Of a stretch of 64,000 nt of DNA, positions 24,834 to 35,104 are shown piece by piece (the stretch's first letter is position 1; each line of letters opens with the position of its first letter). The DNA lies in the NCBI RefSeq assembly GCF_002878395.1, contig NC_061121.1, positions 137,334,467 to 137,398,466 on the forward strand, read 5' to 3'. The position numbers were made by a program, and so were the translations under genes. A model generated the notes under the pieces. The model did no database searches, was not told the DNA's origin, and saw only the letters and a program-made list of their open reading frames with translations. This DNA comes from Capsicum annuum (lineage: Eukaryota > Streptophyta > Magnoliopsida > Solanales > Solanaceae).

Positions 24834-26217
24834 ATATAATAGAAGAGGACACTCTAGAAAAAATATTCAACACCCTAACTACGCTTTCAATGAAAGTGGA
24901 CAGTATGGGTAATGAAATAGAAAAGCTAAAGACTAATGAAGTTAAACTGAAGTCTATAGCTACAAATTAGCTAACTCAGTAGTGTGCAGAGCTATGTTGA
25001 TCAAAAGACATTAAAGTTCCAGAGCTAGAAGGAGACGATGGGATACTCCATAAAACCCATAACGCTTATCAATCTACTTCTGCAGGTACAAGCAAAGGAG
25101 TTAGAAAAAACACAAATATGAACCTAAACAAGCTATTTGATAAACCATATATACAAAATACATCAAAAGATCCCATGTTTATACCCCCACAAATTACCAC
25201 ATACCGAGATAGTTTAAACCAAGACAAAAAGACATACAACTACACAGCCCGAACATATATAGAAAATATCTACAATGTACAAACCTTTTTAAATACTAAC
25301 CCCAGAGCTATAAACATGCAAGAACTAGATACAAACTATATAACCCAAAGATTGACAGGATATAATAAGCTAATTGCTTTACCTAAAACTAAACCAAGTC
25401 TAGTTAAAACTTGCTATGAATATGGACTACTAAGTACTGTATATACCACTGATGGAAATGAGATATCACTATACCGGAAATATATGAAGAATTTAGAATT
25501 TTTAAAAGAATAACCAAAGGTACCCTATTTTTTATAAAAATTTACACGGCACCAGCAGAGATATTAAATGATGAAGTTAAAAAACCCATCCAAGTTGTAA
25601 AGATAGGAATGACACGAGATATGATTATACCACAAGATATTATTCCACAACACGAGATATGATTATACCATAAGATATTATTCCACAACAAGAAATACCT
25701 AGAATTGAGATACCAAAATTTTATGCGAATAAGAGAATTATCAAACTATCTTCAATTTTGCAAGAGATAGCAAACACATACCGCAACCAAAATCCCATAT
25801 GGAGTTATTATTCAAGAAATCATATACTAATATATTCAAATTCAAAGGAATTACGAGAAACAAATATGGAAACTATTAGGCAATGGATTCTGACGTTACT
25901 CAAACCAGAGACAAAACCAATCGCCAGAGCTATCAGAGAAAAATTTATTTCAGAAAAATTATTAACTAGATATTGCAAGACAATTGGACATAAATAACCA
26001 GATCATAAATGTTCAAAATGTAATGGAGGAGATAATGATATCACAGAAGTTCAGCTAGAATAGAAGAAAAATCAACCAAGTAGATAAGAACGCCAGCTGG
26101 AAGATACAAGATAAGAAGCAATAATAGAGATATGGAAAAGTAGCAGATACGACAACGAGAAGATATCAAAGGAGTAATAATAGAAGACATGCTATTAAAT
26201 TGTGAAAGCGACTTGTA
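24834..26217 (+). pseudogene. Transactivator/inclusion-body protein-like ORF
   Basis: This is the last large ORF before the promoter, the position of the translational transactivator in caulimovirids of this layout. It starts with a short coiled-coil stretch (24840-24970), then stops near 24970 and 24985, an open frame at 25118-25513, a core region at 25515-25610 and an open frame at 25758-25997. A 38-base tandem duplication at 25613-25688 shifts the frame. CX2C followed by other metal-ligand-like residues is visible near 26010-26030. Assignment rests mainly on position and general resemblance. It is nonfunctional. Confidence 0.6.
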
Positions 26218-26239
26218 AACTTTCACAATTTGCTTTACG

Positions 26240-26434
26240 TAAAATATTGAAAACTTTTGTATATGCTAAACTTTTGTATATGCTTTTGACTATTATTAGT
26301 CTAGGCATTAATAATTTTTGTCTTATTAGGAGACTTTTTGTAAAGTAGACTAGGTAGATAATTTTAGAAACGTGAATACTCTTGTAAAGATTTTAGAAAC
26401 ATGAATACTCTTGTAAAGTTTTAGTCTATAAATA
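26240..26434 (+). promoter_or_regulatory. Pararetrovirus promoter with tandem repeats and TATA box
   Basis: The TATA box tataaata is at 26427-26434. Upstream lie two tandem repeats: a 17-base unit at 26251-26267 and 26268-26284 (identical), and a 29-base unit at 26361-26389 and 26390-26418 (one base different). This layout resembles the full-length transcript promoter of caulimovirids, where repeated upstream elements act as enhancers. Transcription start is probably 25-35 bases after the TATA box. Confidence 0.7.
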
Positions 26435-26479
26435 AGATGAACCGAAGGCATTGCAAAGCAAGCCTTCATGTGTTGAAGC

Positions 26480-26928
26480 AAAAACTCTCTCTTGTCCACA
26501 ACAAATATTTTGCTTAGTTATTAAAAAATAGATTTATTTCAATGGAAAAAGCTATGGAGGAACAAACCTTAGAAATATCAAACCTACCCGAACAGGTATA
26601 TTTATTTATGATTATGAATAGCTAAATTCATGATTCCCAACAATCATGGTATGATAAAATAAATTCATGTTAGTTACTTTATAGTAGAATTATTCGAAGA
26701 ATAATATGTTAAGAAGTTTATTAGCAAAGTGGAAAAGGAGAAAAATTCCTAAGAACTATGTTATCCTAAAGGTGAAACCAATGAGGTAAGAAGCCATGGT
26801 GGGGAGTAACCAGAGTAGAGGCGTTGTTTAAGGGAAAAATATCCAGATTACCATGCTAATAGTGACCGAAGAACATGTTATTTAAGAATAATCTAGTATA
26901 TAGTAATCTAAGATGACCATATTTTGAT
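26480..26928 (+). other. Pararetrovirus leader
   Basis: Region between the promoter and the first small ORF, holding several short upstream ORFs. A weak candidate Met-tRNA primer site begins tggtat at 26647, but only the first six bases fit the usual 12-base complement. No convincing large hairpin can be drawn by eye. Confidence 0.4.
26542..26625 (+). CDS. Leader short ORF containing a splice-donor-like site
   Basis: A 27-codon ORF is the first ATG after the promoter. After codon 18 it contains acag followed by gtatat (GT at 26596-26597), a good plant 5' splice-site match. In rice tungro bacilliform virus a leader short ORF is spliced to a distal ORF, so the arrangement could be functional by analogy. 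That is inference from one site. The ORF may equally be an untranslated upstream ORF. Confidence 0.35.
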   Translation: MEKAMEEQTLEISNLPEQVYLFMIMNS

Positions 26929-27162
26929 ATGTACATGATTGAAGGGAATATTTTGAAAAATAGCAATTTTATGAAAATGAATAATTATTTATTTGATGTA
27001 ACGGTAGATAAATTTAAAATACTTATTTTGTATGCACTTAAGAATATAAAAGTAGTAGATATAAGAAAAATCATATTAGAAAAAGCATTTGGTAAATATT
27101 ATATGACTAGAATAAATTACATACCATACCTACCTAACTACTCTTACAAATACTTACCATGA
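26929..27162 (+). CDS. Small pararetrovirus ORF, copy 1
   Basis: This intact 77-codon frame follows the leader. The core segment contains ILILYALKNIKVVDIRKIIL and then a Tyr/Asn/Pro-rich tail. A broken second copy with the same order of residues lies at 27367-27531. No known domain is recognised. Position as first gene after the leader suggests a small viral accessory protein; the function is unknown. An internal ATG at 26974 could be the true start, because copy 2 begins at an equivalent point. Confidence 0.5.
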   Translation: MYMIEGNILKNSNFMKMNNYLFDVTVDKFKILILYALKNIKVVDIRKIILEKAFGKYYMTRINYIPYLPNYSYKYLP

Positions 27163-27366
27163 TAAATTACATATATCTAGAATTTTTGGAAAAAGATATG
27201 AGAAACATACAGTTAATAGAAAAATAGATGAAAGTAAATTTAGACAAATACATGGAAACTAAAGATATAAAATATATAGAATTTCTTAATGAAAATATGC
27301 AAGAACTACTAAGACTAAAACAAACAACTACAAAATATTATAATAAAATATTTAGTCAATTTTAAA
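27163..27366 (+). pseudogene. Short coding remnant between the two small-ORF copies
   Basis: A-rich sequence with glutamate/lysine/leucine-rich pieces (for example FLEKDMRNIQLIEK near 27180-27225) broken by a TAG near 27225 and other stops. It probably belongs to the same viral 5' region. No domain is seen. Confidence 0.35.
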
Positions 27367-27531
27367 TGATAGATAATCTTAAAGTCTTAATCTTATATAT
27401 ACTTAGAGATATAGAAATTATAGATATTAAGAAAATAATATTAGAAAAATATTAGACAATGAAATTGAAACTATGAATTGGATAGCACAGTTGTACCTGG
27501 ATAATTACCCAGATGGATATTATTCAGATTA
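27367..27531 (+). pseudogene. Small pararetrovirus ORF, copy 2 (frameshifted)
   Basis: Starts ATG with LKVLILYILRDIEIIDIKK, parallel to copy 1, then meets a TAG at about 27453 after one frame change. The rest of the homologous tail (YLDNYPDGYYSD) is readable in the next frame to a stop near 27531. It is a diverged tandem duplicate of 26929-27162. Confidence 0.55.
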
Positions 27532-27535
27532 AGAG

Positions 27536-27721
27536 ATGTTAGAATATATTAGAAAAACAAGAGAAAATCAAGATAATCTAAATAAAGAAATTAATTATAA
27601 AAATCGAATTAGAAAAATAATGGAGAATCTGAAAGAAAAATTAATATGGATAGGAGAAACCTTAGAAAATTTAGGAAAAAGTACATGTGATAGTTTATAT
27701 AATTTAAAAAACTCGCTATGA
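27536..27721 (+). CDS. Small helical ORF of the pararetrovirus
   Basis: Sixty-one codons, rich in Glu, Lys, Asn and Leu, predicted helical, with no membrane segment or catalytic motif. It starts five bases after the end of copy 2, again a compact viral arrangement. It may have continued to 27840 before decay. Function unknown. Confidence 0.4.
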   Translation: MLEYIRKTRENQDNLNKEINYKNRIRKIMENLKEKLIWIGETLENLGKSTCDSLYNLKNSL

Positions 27722-27965
27722 GAAGAACAACACAAGATAATAAATAACATTGAAAATATAGAATTAGATATACATTACAGTATAATTAGGATAAATTATT
27801 ATACAAAAATCTGTAACTCTGCAATTACTACAGGATAAAATAATAGACTACAAATGTTTAAAATATTAAAGAGAAATTATGGATGAAATAATATCACAAA
27901 GAAAAATAGATCCATTATACATACATATAATAGATCTATTTCACAAGTTATCTTCACAAGTAATC
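27722..27965 (+). pseudogene. Right end of pararetrovirus block
   Basis: A-rich sequence of viral character. A new ATG frame begins at 27879 and runs across the junction into element A DNA, so it is cut by the integration edge. The junction lies near 27965, where composition becomes less A-rich and the A LTR begins soon after. Confidence 0.45.
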
Positions 27966-27983
27966 CGCACCCCCCTACAAATG

Positions 27984-29075
27984 GTGATTTATTCACCTAA
28001 GTGCTGTTATCTATGCTTATTTAGCTTAGTTTAGAGGACTTGTTTTAATCTTGATATAAATGAGAATTTAAGTGTTAATTTGTTTAGTTTTGATGTTTAA
28101 GGTGTTTTCAAAAAAAACTTGGAATATAAAATGTACATTTAGAGTTCAACCAAGATAATTAGTACTCTTAGCTTGAGCTATGCCCTATTATAGTGTGTCT
28201 TACTTGATTCTGGTATAGTTAAGGGCCTAATTCGTGTTGTTTATTGTTATAAGCTTGGTTTGATGATTAAGAGGATATATGCATGTTACACATAATTTTT
28301 TGAAAGTGTTAACACAACCGCGAAGCAAGGAGCAAAGGACCAAATGCATGGAGTATTCATTGACAAAATCTGGAAATTTTGGACTTAGGGGCGTGGCACA
28401 TTGCCTAAGTACCAATTTAAGGGCGTGGCACGCCCTTGGATGCAATTTACAATACACAAAACATCGTCACTCCATGATATAACAGTTCCATACTTCCTAT
28501 CTCATGCGATATGGGTGTGGCATGTTAGCTAGGTCAAAATCGACCATTTTTTTCCTAGATAAATAGGACACTCCAACCTTTGTGTATTTAACTTGAACGA
28601 CTTGTTGGGATTAAAATATTCTAGAAAAGGTTTCCATTAGGGTTTTATCCTATTATTTTAGTTATTTATGGATTATAGTATGGATTCATCTATTGTGATT
28701 ATGTGTATGTCCATAGGTGGCTAAACACCCTAATCTAGGGTTAAGGCAGAGAACATGATTATTATTGCTTATAATTGAGTTGGTTATTGTTTATTATCAT
28801 TATTGTTTGTTGATACATAATTTTTCTAATCACTCTATAGAGTTGTGACCTTTATGATAAATGCATAATTCTATCAGGAGCTTGGAAGGAGGAACGATTG
28901 AATAGAACATGGAATATATGTAATAGGATCGAAATCGTTCAATGAATTGAAGTTATGTTATTTTCTTTTAGGATAGGAATATACTAAATTAGCCATATTA
29001 GATTTATATACTTGAAGAGTACAAAGGCGTTTAGCTTTGTACTTCCATCACCGCTCAGAGATGTAGTTGTGAGGC
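27984..29075 (+). repeat. Element A 3' LTR (3' truncated)
   Basis: Matches 13650-14760 of the 5' LTR. The last 300 bases or so of the LTR (equivalent of 14770-15062) are missing, and sequence of unknown origin (29076-29134) leads into the element B LTR. The frame 28279-28482 and its antisense partner are LTR shadows. Confidence 0.7.
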
Positions 29076-29134
29076 TAAGTTAGATAAGTTACGAAAGGTT
29101 CAGAAGACGATAATAATGCTATGAACCCTATGAA

Positions 29135-30149
29135 CCAACAACCAAAATAATTATTAAAACCAATTTCACTGTATGAGGTTGAGATCATAACAACTTTTAA
29201 ATTCAAAAGTTTGGGGAAAATCATACTTTCCTAGTTCATTCACCATACTTATCCACCCACAAGTTCAAAACCATAATTAAAGAATAATAATCACATGTAA
29301 ACCATGAGAAACATTGTTCAATCCATAAAAAATCAAAATTTTCAACCCTTGTTCCAAAATAAGAATAAATATCTCATGAACAATAAAACATATGATTTTA
29401 ACAAATTAACAATGAAATAAGAGTAAATGCCTGAAATACCAAGTTTCACGAAAAGAATTCAAACCTTGAGCCCTTGGATGACCTACTTCTTAGAAACCCT
29501 ATGTATGGTTGCTTGACAGAATTTGAAAGAGCTTTGGAAGTGTTTTCAGTATGTTAAGGACGAAATATAACCCTCTTAAGCGCTTTATGAACGTGGGGTT
29601 TTAATTGGGCAGGGATGTAATTGTCCAAAGTACCCTTAAATTAAAAGTTGAAATTTAGTCTTCAATGACTATGAGTTACCATACGACTCTTATAGTCTTA
29701 TTACGACTGTTCACCATAAGTATTAGCCAAGGCAGTTCCCAAGACACCAATACACGATTGACCCTATGACTTAATTGGTACCACTCGTAATGGGACCCTT
29801 TGACTCTTACGGTCTAATTGTATCAACATGAAACACATTTGGGTAAACACCGGACATCCTACAATTTGCACCCAATGACTCATAACAAATCCTTATGACG
29901 CATAGTGAGCCACTCATATACTTTCTGGTTTGGTTACAATTTGTTCCCTAGGACCCATCAAGACTCTCTACGACTAGTATCCCTAAGTTCTACTTAGGAC
30001 AAAAACTCAAGCAATATTCACTAGAAAACTTACGACTACGGTCATATGACCTGTCAAGACACCATACAAGTTGTAGGGTGACTCATAGTCAAGATAGTAA
30101 GGATAAAATTTCAGAAAATTTTCAAGGACCAAAAACTCAGTGAATTACA
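29135..30149 (-). repeat. Element B 3' LTR, first part
   Basis: On the minus strand it starts TGTAATTCACTG at 30149, next to the polypurine tract. 29150-29520 matches 36370-36720, and 29530-29940 matches 40480-40940. The rest of the LTR is missing at the junction with element A. Confidence 0.75.
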
Positions 30150-30164
30150 TTCTCCCCTCCTTTG
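30150..30164 (-). other. Polypurine tract of element B
   Basis: The minus strand reads caaaggaggggagaa immediately before the LTR start. This fixes element orientation and the LTR boundary. Confidence 0.75.
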
Positions 30165-30229
30165 GATTATTTATCCTCAAATGACAGGACAAGGCTTTTA
30201 TTTGCACTGTTGGACTCCAAACACAATCA

Positions 30230-31700
30230 CACTTACATTTAATAAAGACTGAAAAAAAAGATGTAAAAGAATATGCATACCTCATGCTCAATTATCCATA
30301 ACAACATAACAAGAAAAGATATTTGGACTTCATGTCTTCCACGGATTCCCATGTAGCTTCCTCTACCTTTTGGTTCTTCCGAAGAACCTTTACTGAAGCC
30401 ACGTCCTTTGTCTACTACCAATGGACTTGAGGATCCAAATCCCAACCTATACCTCCTCGTAGGAGAAGGAATAAAAATAATCTACCTCCTATAAAGGAAC
30501 AATTGTTGAAGGATCACTCATGCACTTTATCAATATCAAAACATGAAACACTAGAGGAATGGAACTCAAGCTAGAAGGAAATTCCAATTCATATGCAACA
30601 TTACCAACTCTCTTCTAAACTAAGTATAGACCGACAGAACGGGGACTGAACTTCCCCTTGTTGCCAAACCGCATCACTTCCTTCATTAGAGACACCTTCA
30701 ATAACAACTAATCACCAACACACAACTTCAACTCCCTTTGCCTTATATCTATGTAGGACTTTTGGTGATTTTGGGTAGTCTTATGTCTATCCTAAATCAA
30801 CTTAACTTTCTCTATGTCTTGGTGAACAAATCATTGTCAAACATTTTATTCTTACAAACCTCAAACCACCTAGGAGGAGATCTACACATCCTACTATATA
30901 AGGCGTTAAACAGAGCCATACCAATGCTAGAGTGATAACTGTAGTTGTAAGAAATTTTAAAAGAGGCAAGTAGTCAACCCATCTACCACCAAAATATAAT
31001 ACATAAGCCCGAAGCATATCTTTCAAGGCCTGAATTATCCTTTCCACTTGCCTATCCATCTGCGGGTGGAAAACGGTACTACAGGTCACTTAGTCCCTAA
31101 TCGTCGCTAAAACAACCTCCAAAAATGAGATGACAACTAGGTACACCAATCAGATATAATGGAGACTGGAGTACCATAAAAATTCATGATCACCTCAATG
31201 AAAAACTTGGCATAATCTTCAGAAGAGAAATTAGTCCTCCTTGGCAAGAAGTGAGTAGACTTACTCATCTTATCCACAATGACCCAAATCTAATCAAACT
31301 ACTGGAGAGAACAGGGAGGACCGGTAACCAAATCTATATTAATTATCTCCCATTTCTACACTAGCAACTCAATCTCCTGAGTCAACCCAGCGGGCCTCAA
31401 GTTCTCTACCTTCACTTACTGACATAACATGTACTTATCTGCAAAATTAGCCATATACCACTTTATATAATTCCACTAATATATTTCCATAAGATCACGA
31501 TACATTTTCATCTATCCAGGATGATTTATGTACCGCGAATCATGAGCTTTAGCCAAAATTCTTCCTCACAACCCATCAACATTGGGAACACATAGTCTAC
31601 CATGGTACCTCAGGATACCATTATCACTAATATAGAAAGCCATCACTTTCTGCCTACCAACATCATTCTTGATTTACATAAAAATAGGATCTAGCATTTG
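30230..31700 (-). pseudogene. Integrase and chromodomain remnant of element B
   Basis: The C-terminal half of the integrase core is visible in the minus frame 31089-30802 (STVFHPQMDRQVERIIQAL and FGGRWVDYLPLLKF). A GNKGKFSPRSVG stretch (GPY/F-type module) lies near 30640, and a chromodomain-like tail with DVASVKVL and EEATWES lies at about 30400-30320. Chromodomains direct integration to heterochromatin in chromoviruses. Stops and frameshifts are many. The zinc-binding N-terminus of integrase is not readable. Confidence 0.65.
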
Positions 31701-33240
31701 CATCCCCTCTATTTCAGTGCAAAGAGATGACCTCACCATATCTTGAATAATCCAACCACCATCCTCAGAATCTAAGAGATGAACTCTGAGATTAACCAAA
31801 TGGTGAATATCCTTCACCAAATACCACTTCTATCATCCACATAAGATAAGCTTCCTCTGGACAACCTGCTATGAGCATCAGCAACCACTTAGCTTTACCT
31901 GGATAATAGTGGAGACTAATGTCATAGTTCATTAGCATCTCAAACCACCTCTTTTGCCAGAGATTTAGATCTTTCTATGTGAACTCATATTACAGGCTCT
32001 TATGATAAGAATAAATATCAATATGGAACCTATACAAATATTGCCACTAGATCTTTAGTGCAAACACCACAACTAACAATATCAAATCATGAGTCGAATA
32101 ATTCTTCCCATGAAATTTTAACTATCCAGAAGCATAAGAAACCACCTTACCATGCTCGATGAACACACATCCCAATCCTACTCGAGACATATCACAATAG
32201 ATAAAAAACTATCAGTACCCTCAGGTAGAGTCAAAATCAAATTCAAAGTCAATATATTTTTTAACTTCTCAAAAAAACCCTCGAAAGTATTATACCATAA
32301 GAACTTCACCGCTTTTTGAGTCAACAAAGTCATTGGGGTAGTAATATAAGATAAACTTTCCATAAACCTTCTATAGTAGCCAACTAAGCCTAAGAAGCTC
32401 CCAGATAAGTCACAACATTCATCCAGAACTCTCAATTAGAGAACTTAGCATACAAACACAGATTCTTTAAGGTGTTCAATATAAAGTGGAGGTGATCGAT
32501 ATGATCTGCCTTACTCAAAGAATATACCAAAATATGATCTATAAAGACAATGACAAAAAACTCCAAGAATCGATGGAAAAATCAATTTGTAAGATTCATA
32601 AATATTGTCGGGTCATTGGTCAAACCAAAGGACATCACTAAAAATACAAAATGATCATAGCGAGTTCAAAAAGAAGTCTTATAGATATAATCCTCCCCAA
32701 TATTCAACTAATGGTTACATGATAGAAGATTTATCTTAGTACAAAACTTAGCGCCCTGAAGCTGATCATACAGAACATCAATCCTCAAAAGTAGATATAT
32801 ATTCTTCATGGTTACCTTATATAATTGGTGGTAATCAGTACACATCCAAAGGAAAAAATCCTTTGTACACATGAAAAGAACATGAGCACCTCACAGAGAC
32901 ACATTAGGGAGGATAAAAATCTCGTCAAGAAGATCTTTCAACTGCTCCTTAAGTTTTTTCAACTCAGATGGAGCCATTCTGTAAGGAAGGATAGAAATAA
33001 GATGAGTGTATAATAAAAGATTAATCCTAAAATGAATTTCCCTATCGAGATCATCAAGGAACACCTTGGGAAATTCATAGACCATAGAGATAGTCTGCAA
33101 AAAAGGACATTCAGATTTAGAATCCTTAACATGTACTAGGTGATAAAGGCAGCCTTTCGAATCCAATTTCTGAGCTCTAAGATACAAGATGAATTTTTCC
33201 TTAGGTATTAGGGAACTAGATTCATACTCAATCACCGGCT
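31701..33240 (-). pseudogene. Reverse transcriptase-RNase H of element B
   Basis: The N-terminal reverse transcriptase region is in the minus frame 33235-32891 (KVFLDDLDREIHFRI, then PYRMAPSELKKLKEQL). The catalytic box reads FIDH, in place of FIDD, near 32545-32520. The connection to RNase H is in the frame 32435-32178 (FLGLVGYYRRFME). RNase H continues with stops to about 31700. The changed catalytic Asp plus stops show it is dead. Motif order is standard for Ty3/gypsy. Confidence 0.7.
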
Positions 33241-33289
33241 CACTGGGGAATATAATATGACCTTTTGGGTATGATAATCAAGAGACACA

Positions 33290-33640
33290 TAGCACGAATA
33301 CAACTAATCCATCCCTAAAATCATATCAAAGTCTAACATATCCAACTTTATTAGATCTTCTAAGGTGTCTATAGCATAGACCGACACCACAAATACCATA
33401 TAAACTCTTCTAGCCACAACGGAGTCCCCTACCATTGTAGACATAGAGAAGGGTTTTGAAATACATTCAGGATCAAAGTAAAAATATGTAGCCATATAAG
33501 GGGTAATATAAGAGAGCGTTGACTTGGGATCAAGTAGACAATAGACATCACGAGAGAAAATTTTAAGCATTCTATTAACAATATCATGGGACTCTTTAGA
33601 ATTCTGGTTATTGGAAAAAATGTATAGACGATTTCGACCA
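33290..33640 (-). pseudogene. Aspartic protease of element B
   Basis: The minus frame 33570-33304 contains CLLDPKSTLSYITPYMA, where gypsy proteases of this clade have LLDPGAT-like sequence, so the catalytic-loop glycine is lost. It ends in DMILGMD, the conserved second motif. It lies between gag and reverse transcriptase, as expected. Confidence 0.65.
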
Positions 33641-34900
33641 GTACCAAATCCAGAAGAAGAAGTTGCACCTTTGGTGTGGGGGTTGATGAAGTAGTAAAAA
33701 GAATCTTATTTTCCTAAGAAAAAACCTTAGAAGGAAAATCCCTATGCATATGTACAATCTAACCATATTTAAAGCATTTGTTCCTCCCCTATTCATAAAC
33801 ACCACAGTGCACCTGACCACAAAATCTACCAGGGCAATATGATAGAGCTGACTGAGCCCTACTAGCTTGAGGGTGGGCTCCTGGTGCTCTAAACTCACTA
33901 TTATACTAAGAGTAATAATCAACCGATGGCTTTGGATATGGAGCACTAGCCGTAAAGTAGAGACCAGAATTGCCCCACTTCTTCCTAGACTATTTTCTAC
34001 TATATTTACCACTTTACTACTTACCTCCACCCTAATCAGTGCAGTGAAACTTCTTATTCTACCATTTACTTATTTACGCTTGCTTCTTATTTTCTTTATT
34101 CACTTGTTACATATATACCATAAGCTTAGAGGTGTCCATATTTTTTTTCAACAAAGGCAGCCTTGCTTTCCAAAGTCACCTCACAGGAATCGTAAGGTAA
34201 ACATCCTTATTCTATCCCCATGCTAGAAACCAATACTTAAGCATAACACGATAACTGATGAAATATTAAGGCATACTCCTTTAGGGATACTCTTTTAATG
34301 ATATCTTTCCTTGCTTTAGATTGATAAAATCCTCAGCTTTCGCTTCTCTTAAATTCTGAAGAACGAAGAAATCACGAAAAGCTCTTAAGAAGTCATCCCA
34401 TAAAGCAGAATCAGTATCCCTACCACTAGACTGTTCCAACTCTTCAAATTATTGGTATGCTATATCTTTTAACTAATAAGCTGTAAACTTTACACCCTCT
34501 ACATCAGTAGCATGAATCACATGAAAGATCTTTTCCATCTTATCAATTAAATTATAAGGAGCTTTCTCAATTTAGAACTAGTGAAAATAGAAGGACTCAA
34601 CCTCATAAATTGGCTAACCCTAGTAACCTTAGATGATGGAACAACAAAAACAAATGCTCATTTTGAGAGGCCACAAACTAAGTAAGCAAATAAATCGACT
34701 AGCAAAACTAAATATTAGATATGCTAGCCTGAGGTGCTTGAGGAGGAATAGGAGGAACTAGTGAAGCTTCTTCAAGGCAGTCAGAAGTAGCGACCCTCGA
34801 TAAGTCTAAACTCCTTGAGTAGGACGAGCTCCAACCACATTATCCTTAGATAAGACAAAAAAATTTCCATGAATATTAGATATTTTGGAAGGCATAATCC
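33641..34900 (-). pseudogene. Gag of element B
   Basis: Region between the primer site and the protease. A degenerate zinc knuckle (CFKYG, then HMHRDF) is readable on the minus strand near 33775-33735, preceded by Ser/Pro/Gln-rich sequence. The rest carries many stops. Plus-strand frames such as 33867-34226 are antisense shadows. Confidence 0.55.
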
Positions 34901-35089
34901 AAAAAGCAAACATATAAAAATGAGAAGAGATTCAAGACCTTAGACTCTATAGCTTGAAATAGAACAACAAGAAAGGGAAACAATCCTAAAGGCCTCATAG
35001 CCTCTCCTCTATAATTTTGGAGCACTACACACCCATAAAAGACACTCTACTTGACACGACTTTGTTGGACACCCAATGACACAAAACCT

Positions 35090-35104
35090 AGGTCTTGATA
35101 CAAT
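35090..35104 (-). other. Degenerate Met-tRNA primer-binding site of element B
   Basis: The minus strand reads tgtatcaagacctag, close to the initiator Met-tRNA complement TGGTATCAGAGC plus the following cctag seen in element E at the same position. It marks the end of the 5' LTR. Confidence 0.55.

Larger units (their letters stand above)
19181..27965 (+). mobile_element. Endogenous pararetrovirus (solendovirus-like caulimovirid)
   Basis: A sharply bounded A-rich block with coherent caulimovirid content in the order coiled-coil ORFs, coat protein with CCHC knuckle, movement protein, protease-reverse transcriptase-RNase H, transactivator-like ORF, promoter, leader, small ORFs. Gene order and low GC recall solendovirus-type elements known from Solanaceae; this is inference from memory of the group. 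The left edge is an inverted movement-protein scrap. An assembly gap lies at 19358-19457. Stops, frameshifts and duplications in nearly every ORF make it a defective fossil. No integrase is present, as expected for passive integration. Confidence 0.85.
13648..29075 (+). mobile_element. Element A: Athila/Tat-like gypsy retrotransposon carrying a pararetrovirus insert
   Basis: The LTRs at 13648-15062 and 27984-29075 match over most of their length (for example 13670-13940 with 28005-28270 and 14500-14740 with 28830-29060). Between them lie an Asp-tRNA-type primer site, gag and protease remnants, a long noncoding 3' part and a polypurine tract. No reverse transcriptase or integrase of this element is present, so it looks like a gag-only, non-autonomous member. 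The 3' LTR lacks the last 300 bases or so. The pararetrovirus at 19181-27965 sits between the polypurine tract and the 3' LTR. Confidence 0.75.

Noticed and set aside
26647..26658. Met-tRNA primer site of the pararetrovirus
   Set aside because: Only the first six bases fit; mentioned as a weak candidate in the leader but not annotated as a separate feature.
19181..27965. Intact, infectious-capable pararetrovirus
   Set aside because: In-frame stops at 20741, 21783 and 24217, frameshifts near 21425, 23340 and 23846, a 38-base duplication and a rearranged edge show it is defective.
33867..34226. 119-codon plus-strand frame
   Set aside because: Lies antisense to the gag/zinc-knuckle region of element B.
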